From: JACDAN01 sp035697545
Lineage (GTDB): Bacteria; Actinomycetota; Thermoleophilia; Gaiellales; Gaiellaceae
Reading direction: 5' to 3'
Assembly: GCA_035697545.1 (NCBI GenBank)
Contig: DASSCT010000199.1
Location: 1 to 16,134 of the forward strand
DNA length: 16,134 nucleotides
The notes under the pieces were generated by a model, which had not been told where the DNA came from, made no database searches, and was given only the letters and a program-made list of their open reading frames with translations. The position numbers and the translations under genes are program-made. Positions within the stretch are counted from its first letter, which is position 1; every line of letters begins with the position of its first letter. This document shows, in pieces, positions 8,301 through 14,050 of this stretch.

Positions 8301-8581
8301 GCGACCCGCTCGGGGCCGAGGAACCAGCCGGCGGCTTCGGCGATGTCTCGCGCGTCGGCGTCCTCGGGCAGGAGCACGACCAGCCCTTGCTCGAGCTCGT
8401 CGTGGAGCGCAGCGAGGACGAGGGGCAGCGCCGGCTCGGAGACGCGGGCTCGCGGTCCACGGCGCTCCGCGGTCTCGACGGCGAGGCCCTGACGGGTCTC
8501 GCGGAGCTCCTCCAGGAACGCCTGAAAGCGGTCGCTCTCGGCGAGCTCGCGCACGAGTGTGTGTAGTACCGGTCGGTCCAT
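5351..8581 (-). CDS. mfd: Transcription-repair coupling factor Mfd
   Basis: Mfd is the ATP-driven translocase that removes RNA polymerase stalled at DNA lesions and recruits UvrA for nucleotide excision repair. The 1076-residue protein shows the full layout. A UvrB-like N-terminal region has GGIVDVFPTTGREPLRIELFGDEIESIR split across its conserved block. The CarD-like RNA polymerase-interaction domain lies near residues 413-480 (GDHVVHEDHGVGRLLGFE). The helicase core has Walker A GDVGFGKTE near residue 569, the DEEQ box near 669, TATPIPRTLHMSLSG and the QxxGRxGR motif QIRGRVGRS. A C-terminal TRCF domain follows. It is slightly shorter than E. coli Mfd (1148). I chose the ATG at 8581; a TTG at 8602 would add seven residues and lie inside an inverted repeat. 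Neither has a convincing ribosome-binding site. Confidence 0.97.
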   Translation of the reverse strand: MDRPVLHTLVRELAESDRFQAFLEELRETRQGLAVETAERRGPRARVSEPALPLVLAALHDELEQGLVVLLPEDADARDIAEAAGWFLGPERVALHPSRGVRWGSGLDPAPHLVGERARALNVLAAGGLVAASAAALAEGMPPATERPDPIRLPDDAEDLTERLALAGYERVERAEERGQFAVRGGIVDVFPTTGREPLRIELFGDEIESIRVFSPFTQRTLHLVEDAVIYPATERRPDLLEPTLQEEGEVSIPDDLVPPLDRAPDFVWQPDSVRELWDEEELEPQPLEGAAELDPFPSGQPFSFEAQRPAIAARGLAEAENELGALVRAGLRVVVAFAHQGEALRNQNLLRRVEARLFDSEDKLPRDAELLYAVSPARRGFVWRDLGIALLPDTQVFRRKPRRTDHRVGRALQSFADLRTGDHVVHEDHGVGRLLGFETREVAGVTRDYLLLAFRGDDRLYVPHEQLGKVSRYVGLNGAPALSKLGGKAWQLLKSRAREGIRELAGELLRLYAQRQQAEGVAYDLRHEYLDQLETSFPYRETDDQRAAIEAVKEDLEAPRPMDRLVCGDVGFGKTEVAVRAAFAVALNGRQTLMLVPTTVLAQQHWNTFRERYRDFPLRVEMLSRFRTPKETKEVLADFAAGQVDVLIGTHRVLSRDVIPKNLGLVIVDEEQRFGVAQKELLRQLRLEVDVLALTATPIPRTLHMSLSGLRDISVIETPPEGRRPIRTYVGEFDEEIVRLALSRETNRGGQSFYLHNRVETIDERAAWLQELRPDLRFLVAHGQMRERDLEDRMLAFMRGDADVLVSTTIIESGLDIPQANTLIVERADALGLAQLYQIRGRVGRSDLLAHSYLFYPDTSELTHEARARLATLADHTELGAGFAIAMRDLDIRGAGDLLGAEQSGHVAALGFELYVELLAEAVAELSGERRPAARPVRVDARVDAYVPNTYVDSEALRIDLHRRLALVETEDELRELEAATIDRFGPLPGPVENLFGIQEARIKLSRLGADYLVFRQGKATVGPLVLGSGELRELRRMLDTAVYTTARKEVSLREEDLPGALRLVDAILETRQAA

Positions 8582-8589
8582 GACGAAAG

Positions 8590-8609
8590 CCGGAACGGTC
8601 AAGTTCCGG
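8590..8609. promoter_or_regulatory. Inverted repeat immediately upstream of mfd
   Basis: A perfect 7-bp inverted repeat, CCGGAAC-GGTCAA-GTTCCGG, ends 8 nt before the mfd ATG. On the minus strand the loop reads TTGACC, like a -35 box, but no -10 box follows at the right distance. It could be an operator or a 5'-leader hairpin controlling mfd translation. Confidence 0.4.
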
Positions 8610-8623
8610 GCCCGTTCATGGTA

Positions 8624-8693
8624 CGCGCGCGGGCCAATCCGAAGATGTGCGCACGGGGTTCAATCCCAACGCATGCGCGCGGCCCCATCCCAA
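8624..8693. repeat. Three imperfect tandem repeats upstream of mfd
   Basis: Three similar units follow one another on the plus strand: CGCGCGCGGGCCAATCCGAA (from 8624), TGCGCACGGGGTTCAATCCC (from 8647) and TGCGCGCGGCCCCATCCCAA (from 8674). The shared ATCC core recurs at 26- and 24-bp spacing, a little over two helical turns. The 241-bp gap between pth and mfd (8582-8822) holds these units, the inverted repeat, a further hairpin and otherwise GC-rich sequence without an ORF I can support. No promoter could be placed with confidence. Confidence 0.45.
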
Positions 8694-8772
8694 ACCCCCA
8701 CCCACCCCGGGGCATCGCCCAGGCTATCGGGCAAAGCCGCGCGTCTTCGAGCCAAACGTGGGCCGAATCACG

Positions 8773-8794
8773 CCATCCGCCCTAGGCGCGATGG
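8773..8794. terminator. Candidate hairpin 3' of pth
   Basis: CCATC-CGCC and GGCGCGATGG pair over 9 bp with one bulge and a 3-nt loop (CTA), starting 28 nt after the pth stop on the minus strand. No T-run follows, so if it ends transcription of the rplY-pth unit it is a U-less terminator of the kind suggested for high-GC actinobacteria. It could equally be a processing site. Confidence 0.35.
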
Positions 8795-8822
8795 AGGCTC
8801 GACCTTCGGCGTCGCACCCCGC

Positions 8823-9416
8823 CTAATTGAAACGGCGCTGGGCTTCCTCGAGACCCTCGGCGGCGATCGTCTCCACCGCGTCCGCCGCCCGCGCCACAAG
8901 TGCGTCGACGTCCGTCTCCGGATCGAACTTCGAGAGCACGTAGTCGGAGACGCTGCGCTGGTCGCCACGTCCGGGACGGCCGACGCCGATTCGCAGTCGC
9001 AGGAAGTCGTTCGATCCCAACGCCTGCGCGATCGAGCGCAGGCCGTTGTGGCCGGCCAACCCGCCGCCCAGCCGCGCCTGCAAGCGCCCTGGCTCCAGGT
9101 CGACGTCGTCGTGGACGACGAGCAAGGCACCCGGCTCGACCTTGAAGAAGCGGGCCGCGGCCGCGATCGAGCGGCCCGACTCGTTCATGTACGTCTCCGG
9201 CTTCAGCAGCGCGATCTTCGCGTCGCCCAGCATGATCTCGGCGAGCTTTCCGGAGAACTTCGAGCGGAACGAGCCGTCGTGCCGGCGCGCCAGCTCCTCG
9301 AGGACCGCCCAGCCCGCGTTGTGCCGGGTGCGCTCGTACTCCCGCCCCGGGTTCCCAAGACCGGCGACGAGCAGGTCGAGCGTCGAGGCCCGTTCGCCCC
9401 GACGCAGAAAACGCAC
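8823..9416 (-). CDS. pth: Peptidyl-tRNA hydrolase
   Basis: Pth cleaves peptidyl-tRNA dropped from ribosomes, releasing the peptide and recycling tRNA; it is an essential cytoplasmic enzyme. The 197-residue protein carries all family motifs: GLGNPGREY (19-27), the catalytic His32 in RHNAGW, KPETYMNESG with Asn78, VHDDVDL with Asp104, GGGLAGHNGLRSI with Asn124, and FLRLRIGVGRP. The GTG start at 9416 is supported by a GAGGAG ribosome-binding site 6 nt upstream, inside the last codons of the L25 gene. Only 3 nt separate it from the L25 stop, so the two are co-translated. The ctc-pth adjacency is conserved in many bacteria. The first 13 residues (basic) precede the usual family start. Confidence 0.97.
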   Translation of the reverse strand: MRFLRRGERASTLDLLVAGLGNPGREYERTRHNAGWAVLEELARRHDGSFRSKFSGKLAEIMLGDAKIALLKPETYMNESGRSIAAAARFFKVEPGALLVVHDDVDLEPGRLQARLGGGLAGHNGLRSIAQALGSNDFLRLRIGVGRPGRGDQRSVSDYVLSKFDPETDVDALVARAADAVETIAAEGLEEAQRRFN

Positions 9417-9419
9417 GCG

Positions 9420-10133
9420 TTACTCCTCGGAGGTTTCGGCCGAGGCTTCGGCCTCGCCCTCGGCGGGTGCCTCGCCCTCGGCACCCTCCGGCGCTTCCTC
9501 GCCCTCGGCGAGCTCTTCGCCCTCCTCGAGCTCCTCTTCCTCTTCGGGCTCGGGCTCGACGATCTGCGTTGGGACGGTCACCGTGGCGATGACCGTCTCC
9601 TCGGGGTCATCGAGGTAGGTGACCCCTTCCTGGAGTGCGATGTCGGCCAGCCGGAGCGTGTCGCCCATCTGCAGCGGACTGACATCGACCTCGATCCGCT
9701 CCGGGACCTCGAGCGGCAGAGCCTCGACGTTGATCTCACGCGTGACCTGTGAAAGCACGCCGCCCTCGATGGAGCCGGCCGCTTCGCCGACGAGCTCGAT
9801 CACGACCTGTGCCTGGATCGGCTGGTCGAGCCGCACTTCCTGGAGATCGATGTGGGCCAGGCGTCCGGTGATGACGTCTTGCTGGTAGTCCTTCAGGATC
9901 GAGGGATGCGACGTCTTCTGACCTTCGATGACGACGTCGAGGATCGCGTGCAGGCCCGCGGTGCCGGTGAGCGCCTTGCGCAGGTCACGCTCGGCGATGC
10001 AGAAGGCATGGGGGTTCTTCCCGCGTCCGTAGAGGACGCCGGGGATCAGCCCGTTGCGACGCAGGCGCCGCGCATCGGCAGAGCCGCGCGACTCGCGTTC
10101 CTGAACCTCGATCTTGACTCGTTCGCCTGCCAC
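9420..10133 (-). CDS. rplY: Ribosomal protein L25/general stress protein Ctc
   Basis: The long (Ctc/TL5) form of bL25, which binds 5S rRNA in the large ribosomal subunit. The 237-residue protein has the L25 domain at about 4-95 (RRLRRNGLIPGVLYGRG, HAFCIAERDLRKAL, HIDLQEVRLDQ) and the beta-rich TL5 C-terminal domain at about 100-190 (EGGVLSQVTREINVEALP, LPLEVPERIEVDVSPLQMGD, VTYLDDPEETVIATV). It closes with an acidic low-complexity tail (about 195-237) made of Glu, Ala, Gly and Pro. The GTG start gives the canonical N-terminus; no Shine-Dalgarno is visible. In many genomes this gene directly follows prs; here it is 15 nt downstream of a glycosyltransferase gene instead. Confidence 0.96.
   Translation of the reverse strand: MAGERVKIEVQERESRGSADARRLRRNGLIPGVLYGRGKNPHAFCIAERDLRKALTGTAGLHAILDVVIEGQKTSHPSILKDYQQDVITGRLAHIDLQEVRLDQPIQAQVVIELVGEAAGSIEGGVLSQVTREINVEALPLEVPERIEVDVSPLQMGDTLRLADIALQEGVTYLDDPEETVIATVTVPTQIVEPEPEEEEELEEGEELAEGEEAPEGAEGEAPAEGEAEASAETSEE
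9423..9428 (-). promoter_or_regulatory. Ribosome-binding site of pth
   Basis: GAGGAG on the minus strand, embedded in the two terminal Glu codons of the L25 gene, 6 nt before the pth GTG. It decides the pth start. Confidence 0.8.
9453..9509. repeat. Three 12-bp repeats encoding the acidic L25 tail
   Basis: CTCGCCCTCGGC occurs exactly at 9453-9464, 9471-9482 and 9498-9509 within rplY. It encodes AEGE units on the minus strand. Such low-complexity coding repeats are prone to length change by slippage, so the tail length is likely to vary between relatives. Confidence 0.6.
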
Positions 10134-10148
10134 GGCGCGGCAGTGTAG

Positions 10149-11660
10149 CTATGGACAGGGCCTGCTGAGCTCGCGCAGGGCCTCGCAGAGCCCGCGCTCG
10201 ATCCGGTCGAACCACCAGTCGAGGGAGGCCGGGTGCGGCTTTCCGGTGAGGGCGTCGGCCGCCGCCGACAGCGCTCCCGGTTCGTCGAACGGTCCCTGGA
10301 GGCGGACAACCGTCGAGGGGCTCGTCGGAATGGCGATCACGACCGCTCCGATCGGCTCGTCGGCATGCTCGAGCGTGCGGAGAATCTCGTTGCCCGGAGC
10401 GTGCGGCAGCGCGAGGGCTCGCCGAACATCCGGAAGCGCCGCGAGAAAGACGGGGTCGTACGGAAGGAGCAGGTCGTGTCGGCCCGCGTGGATCGACCTG
10501 AACTCGCCCACCGGGCTCGTTCCCAGCTCGAAGTCACGCGGGTCGCGGAGCGCGCTCGCCGGAGCAACGACGGCAATCGCGGCCACGAGCACCAGGCAGG
10601 CCGCACCAAGTGGCGCAGAAAGCCTTCGGGTCAACGTCGTCACGCCGACGCCGATCGCCGCAGCCCACAGAGGAAGCCCATAGAAGAGATGTCTCGGCGA
10701 CAGGTCCGGGGCGCTCCCGGTGCGGACGAGCGTGAAGAGCAGCGGAGGAATCGCGGTCGAGACGGCCAGCGCCGCGACCGCCGGCGCTCGCCGGAGCAGA
10801 ACCGCGAGACCCACGAGCGCGAGCGTCGTGAAGAACACGAGCGCAGCACCGTCGCCGCCGGCAAACGCCGAGACGGCGGCCACCAGCTGGCCCCACGCCT
10901 CGCCGGGCGAGGCCAACGACTGCTCACCGCCGGCCCCGATGGATGCCCGATCGGCCAGCCGGAGATCGCCGTAGAGGAGCGGCAGGGCGGCGACGACCGC
11001 GACCACCACCGGCACGGCCGAGGACAGCGGCCTTCCGCGCCAGATCACCGCCGCGACGACGAGAGCGACCAGCGCCGGGATCGCTCCGTACGGATGAACG
11101 GCGGGGAGCAGCCATCCAGCGGCGGCCGCCAGGGCCACGGCACTTGTCGTCCGCACCTCCAGAGCCCGAACGAAGAAGTCGGCGAAGAGGGCGGCGACGA
11201 AGACGAGCAGCGCGTACATCCGGCCGAAGCTCCCGTAGACGGCCAGCGCGGTCGAGGAAGCGGCCACTACCGCAGCCACGACCCCGGCGCCGAGACCACC
11301 GAGCCGCCGCCCGAGGTCGAAGCAGAGCGGAACGGCCGCGAGCGCGAAAAGCACCGAGAGCCACCGAAGCGCGCTCGAACTCGCATCCACGGAGAACACG
11401 AAGTGCGTGAGCACGAAGTGGAGCGGCGCACCGCCGCGGTCGAGAAGGACGGTGTCGAGGACCTCGGTCAGTGGACGCATCGAGATCAGCGCCGTGATCG
11501 CCTCGTCCTCGTAGAGCGCCTTTCCGTTGATGTCGGGCGCGAGCTGATAGAGCAGGAAGCCGGTTGCTGCGGCAAGCGAGGCGGCCGCGAGAAGCCGCGT
11601 CCTTGCCCGCAGGAGCACGTTTTTGGACCGCCGATCCTCCGTTTGGTGGATGGGTTGCAT
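10149..11660 (-). CDS. GT-C-like membrane glycosyltransferase (GT39/PMT-like)
   Basis: An integral membrane protein of about 503 residues with roughly nine to eleven hydrophobic segments and a C-terminal soluble part of about 120 residues. After the first membrane segment comes YEDEAITALISM, whose acidic pair matches the catalytic DE motif in the first outer loop of GT-C glycosyltransferases (mannosyltransferases and ArnT/PMT-like enzymes using polyprenyl-phosphate sugars). YGSFGRMYALL and HPYGAIP further on also fit this superfamily. Donor and acceptor cannot be read from the sequence. Starts at 11714 and 11687 are possible but would overlap the signal peptide of the divergent plus-strand remnant, so I prefer the ATG at 11660; none has a good ribosome-binding site. 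It sits between prs and rplY, genes that are usually adjacent, and so belongs to the inserted segment. Confidence 0.75.
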   Translation of the reverse strand: MQPIHQTEDRRSKNVLLRARTRLLAAASLAAATGFLLYQLAPDINGKALYEDEAITALISMRPLTEVLDTVLLDRGGAPLHFVLTHFVFSVDASSSALRWLSVLFALAAVPLCFDLGRRLGGLGAGVVAAVVAASSTALAVYGSFGRMYALLVFVAALFADFFVRALEVRTTSAVALAAAAGWLLPAVHPYGAIPALVALVVAAVIWRGRPLSSAVPVVVAVVAALPLLYGDLRLADRASIGAGGEQSLASPGEAWGQLVAAVSAFAGGDGAALVFFTTLALVGLAVLLRRAPAVAALAVSTAIPPLLFTLVRTGSAPDLSPRHLFYGLPLWAAAIGVGVTTLTRRLSAPLGAACLVLVAAIAVVAPASALRDPRDFELGTSPVGEFRSIHAGRHDLLLPYDPVFLAALPDVRRALALPHAPGNEILRTLEHADEPIGAVVIAIPTSPSTVVRLQGPFDEPGALSAAADALTGKPHPASLDWWFDRIERGLCEALRELSRPCP

Positions 11661-11685
11661 CGAGGTCGGAGCAGATGCTTTTGCC

Positions 11686-12241
11686 ATGCGCCTGAGGATG
11701 GTCGCACCGCTCATGGTCGGATTGGTGATCTTCGTCGGTTCAGCAGGCGCCGCACGCCCGCCGGCGCCTCGTTGGGCGCACCGTCTCCCAGCATGGCAAG
11801 CCGCTAGAGCGGACCTTCGACTGGTATGCCCAGGACAAGCACGGCAACGTCTGGTACATGGGCGAGGACTCCCTTGAGCTGCAGCACGGCCGTTTCGTCC
11901 GCGCCGACGACTCGTGGCAGTCAGGTGTGGGAGGCGCCAAACCGGGGATCATCATGCGCGGCGACCCCGAGCGCGGCGATGTCTACCGCCAGGAGTACTA
12001 CCCACCGGGCGGCGCCCTCGACCAGGCCCGCGTGCTGGGCCGCAGTGCGACGGTGAAGGTCCCGTACGGGTCGTTCAAGCGGTCGCTGCTCACGGTCGAG
12101 TGGAGCCCGGTCGAGCCGCAGCTGGAGCAGAAGTCCTACGTCGCTGGAATCGGCGAGGTCGCAGAACACGTGATCCAGGGCGGCCACGAGCGCTTCCAGC
12201 TCGTCAGCGTGAGGCGCGGCGTCCGCGTGGGACAAGCCTAG
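11686..12241 (+). pseudogene. Remnant of an actinobacterial secreted protein gene (frameshift and internal deletion)
   Basis: The 5' part (ATG 11686) encodes a clear signal peptide, MVAPLMVGLVIFVGSAGA, but this frame runs into unrelated sequence and stops at 11877. The neighbouring frame then encodes a well-formed domain from about 11770 to the TAG at 12241: GKPLERTFDWYAQDKHGNVW, then YMGED, GGAKPGIIMRGDPERGDVYR, QEYYPPGGALDQARVLGRSA, VPYGSFKR and EWSPVEPQLEQKSYVAGIGE. I recognise this as a secreted hypothetical family common in Thermoleophilia, whose members normally have about 45-50 residues (an NPWFPL..GTT.VY-like start) between signal peptide and ERTFDWY. Here that part is missing and the frames do not join, so I call a pseudogene. 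A sequencing error could explain the frame change, but not the missing segment. Function of the family is unknown to me. Confidence 0.7.
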
Positions 12242-12270
12242 TTGCGGGATCTATTTCCTGTGGGCATAGT
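12242..12270 (+). promoter_or_regulatory. Leaderless promoter of the toxin-antitoxin pair
   Basis: TTGCGG (12242-12247) and CATAGT (12265-12270) are separated by exactly 17 nt, matching the -35/-10 layout of the housekeeping sigma factor (three and four of six consensus bases). The antitoxin ATG begins 7 nt after the -10 box, so the mRNA would start at or next to the start codon. No Shine-Dalgarno is present, which fits leaderless translation, common in actinobacteria. A TTCGAA palindrome (12272-12277) overlaps the start. Confidence 0.55.
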
Positions 12271-12276
12271 GTTCGA

Positions 12277-12564
12277 ATGTCTCGCAAGCGCTACACGATT
12301 CAAGTCGACCAGCGTGGGCGTTTTGTGCTGCCCGCCGACGTGCGGCGGTTCCTCGACGCGCAGGGTGGTGGCCTCGTCGTACTTGATGTCGAGGACGACG
12401 GAGACGAGACGGTGATTCAGCTCCGGAAGGCCGCTGATCTCGCCAGGTCGGGACGCGGTGTGCTCCGTGATCTTGCGCCGGACATCGACCTCGCAGCCGA
12501 ACTCATCGAGGATCGCCGCATTGAGGCTGAGCGTGAGGCCGCGGACGAGCTCACCACGTATTGA
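12277..12564 (+). CDS. AbrB/SpoVT-domain antitoxin (VapB-like)
   Basis: A 95-residue protein whose N-terminus, YTIQVDQRGRFVLPADVRRF (6-25), is a typical swapped-hairpin AbrB DNA-binding domain: a beta strand, the RGRxxLP turn and the start of a helix. The C-terminal half is helical and acidic (DLAAELIEDRRIEAEREAAD), suitable for wrapping and inhibiting a partner toxin. Its stop overlaps the start of the PIN-domain gene by 4 nt (TTGA). It would neutralise the toxin by binding and probably repress its own promoter, as in known VapBC systems; both roles are inferred from family and arrangement. Confidence 0.85.
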   Translation: MSRKRYTIQVDQRGRFVLPADVRRFLDAQGGGLVVLDVEDDGDETVIQLRKAADLARSGRGVLRDLAPDIDLAAELIEDRRIEAEREAADELTTY

Positions 12565-12971
12565 GTACGTCAGTCCTTGACGCTTCCAGCCTCCTCGCGT
12601 ACCTCCAAGACGAGGCAGGAGCCTCCGCTGTGGAGGACGCTGTCGCCCATGGGGCAAGCATTAGCGCCGCAAACCTTGCAGAGGCTCTCTCAAAGCTCGC
12701 CGAACGGGGAGCAGACCCGAGTGAAGTGCTTACCGGGCTCCAGAGCCGGGGTGTGGTCGGCGGCCTCCTTGGCGTTCAACCACTGACGATCGACGATGCA
12801 CTCGCAATCGCTGAGTTGCGACCGGCGACAAAGGAGCATGGATTGAGCCTTGGCGATCGGGCATGTCTAGCCCTCGGCCTACGACTCGGGCTTCCGGTCG
12901 TGACCGCTGACCGCGCGTGGGTCGCGCTCGAAAGCGTCATCGACGGAGTCCAGATCCAGTCAGTTCGCTAG
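12561..12971 (+). CDS. PIN-domain toxin (VapC-like ribonuclease)
   Basis: A 136-residue PIN-domain protein with all four acidic metal ligands in place: Asp7 (SVLDASSLLAYL), Glu41 (ISAANLAEAL), Asp99 (LSLGDRACLALGL) and Asp117 (VVTADRAW). VapC toxins are Mg-dependent ribonucleases that usually cut tRNA or 23S rRNA and arrest translation; the target cannot be predicted here. It starts with TTG inside the antitoxin stop, with no ribosome-binding site of its own, so it should be translated by coupling and made at a lower rate than the antitoxin. Its TAG stop overlaps the convergent prs stop. Full active site and intact frame suggest a functional toxin. Confidence 0.88.
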   Translation: MSTSVLDASSLLAYLQDEAGASAVEDAVAHGASISAANLAEALSKLAERGADPSEVLTGLQSRGVVGGLLGVQPLTIDDALAIAELRPATKEHGLSLGDRACLALGLRLGLPVVTADRAWVALESVIDGVQIQSVR

Positions 12972-14050
12972 AAGAGCTGGTTCTCGCCCTGGAAGATGGC
13001 CGACACGGATGCGTCGGCGAACACGTTCATGATCGTTTCGGCCAGCAGGCCGGAGACGGTCAGCACCGTGAGATTCGGCGGTCGACGCGTGGGGTCCAGC
13101 GGGATCGTGTCCGTGACGATCAGCTCGTCGATCTCCTTCGCGTCGCGGAAGCGCTCGAGCGAGTCCTTGGCGAAGATCCCGTGCGTCGCGCACACGTAGA
13201 CCTTTGTGGCGCCCGCCTCGCGCAGTGCCCGCGCTCCGGCCAGCAGCGTGCCGCCGGTCATGATCACGTCGTCCCCGACGATGGCCACCTTGCCGTCGAC
13301 GTGGCCGGTCACCTCGGTCACCGCGGCCTCGTCGTGGGCGGGCCGCGTCTTGTGCATGATCGCGAAGTCGGCTCCGAGGATCTCCGCGAACTTGACGGCC
13401 ATCTTCGCGCGACCGGCGTCGGGCGCGACCGAGACGACACCGTCGCCGGAGAGACCCTGGTCGCGCAGGTGTTGAGCGAAGAGCGGCAGGGCGACCATGT
13501 GGTCGACGGGAATCGAGAAGAAGCCCTGGATCTGACCGGCATGGAGATCCATCGTCAGGACGCGGTCGACGCCGGCCGTCTGAAGCGTGTCGGCCACGAG
13601 CCTCGCCGTGATCGGCTCCCGCGGGCGCGCCTTGCGGTCCTGACGCGCGTACGGGTACCACGGGATTACGGCCGTGATCCGCTTCGCGGAAGCGAGCTTC
13701 GCCGCCTGGATCATGATCAGCAGCTCCATGAGGTTCCGGTCGACGGGCTCGCAGCCGGTCTGCACGAGGAAGACGTCGGCGCCGCGAATCGATTCCTCGA
13801 AGCGGCAGTAGGTCTCGCCGTTGGCGAAAGAACCGAGGGTGATCTCGCCGAGCTCGACCCCGAGCCGCTCGCCGATCTTCTGGGCCAGCTCGGGATGTGA
13901 GCGGCCCGAGAAGAGCATCAGCCGCTTCAGCGGCCCACGCTCGATCCAGTGCTCGGGCTTGGCTCGGACCTCGGGCGTCACGCCCGGCACGGTCTCGAGG
14001 CCCGGCAGCGATGCGACCTCAGTCGCCGTCGTCGTCTCCACTGTCTCCAC
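12968..14050 (-). CDS. prs: Ribose-phosphate pyrophosphokinase (PRPP synthase)
   Basis: Prs transfers pyrophosphate from ATP to ribose 5-phosphate to make PRPP, the precursor of purines, pyrimidines, histidine, tryptophan and NAD. The core starts at KRLMLFSGRSHPELAQKIGE. Recognisable motifs are SFANGETYCRFEESIRG, FLVQTGCEPVDRNLMELLIM, IPWYPYARQDRK, MDLHAGQIQGFFSIPVDH and the PRPP-binding loop VAIVGDDVIMTGGTL. From the GTG at 14050 the protein has 360 residues, about 45 more than the usual 315, because of an N-terminal extension rich in Thr, Glu and Val. A GTG at 14041 or an ATG at 13918 right at the core are alternatives. The 14050 start overlaps glmU by 32 nt and has GGAGG 12 nt upstream, inside glmU. 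Glu-Thr-rich extension residues look real but are unproven. Confidence 0.95.
   Translation of the reverse strand: METVETTTATEVASLPGLETVPGVTPEVRAKPEHWIERGPLKRLMLFSGRSHPELAQKIGERLGVELGEITLGSFANGETYCRFEESIRGADVFLVQTGCEPVDRNLMELLIMIQAAKLASAKRITAVIPWYPYARQDRKARPREPITARLVADTLQTAGVDRVLTMDLHAGQIQGFFSIPVDHMVALPLFAQHLRDQGLSGDGVVSVAPDAGRAKMAVKFAEILGADFAIMHKTRPAHDEAAVTEVTGHVDGKVAIVGDDVIMTGGTLLAGARALREAGATKVYVCATHGIFAKDSLERFRDAKEIDELIVTDTIPLDPTRRPPNLTVLTVSGLLAETIMNVFADASVSAIFQGENQLF

Noticed and set aside
6467..8566. A 699-codon open frame on the plus strand opposite mfd
   Set aside because: It lies wholly antisense to Mfd, is made of Arg, Leu, Glu, Val and Asp as expected from the complement of GC-rich coding sequence, and has no recognisable motif.
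8582..8602. TTG start of mfd at 8602
   Set aside because: It falls in the inverted repeat, has no ribosome-binding site, and the ATG seven codons downstream begins the family-like N-terminus.
10233..11807. A 524-codon open frame on the plus strand opposite the glycosyltransferase
   Set aside because: Arg-, Glu- and Gly-rich antisense composition without a domain; the minus-strand frame has membrane segments and a GT-C motif.
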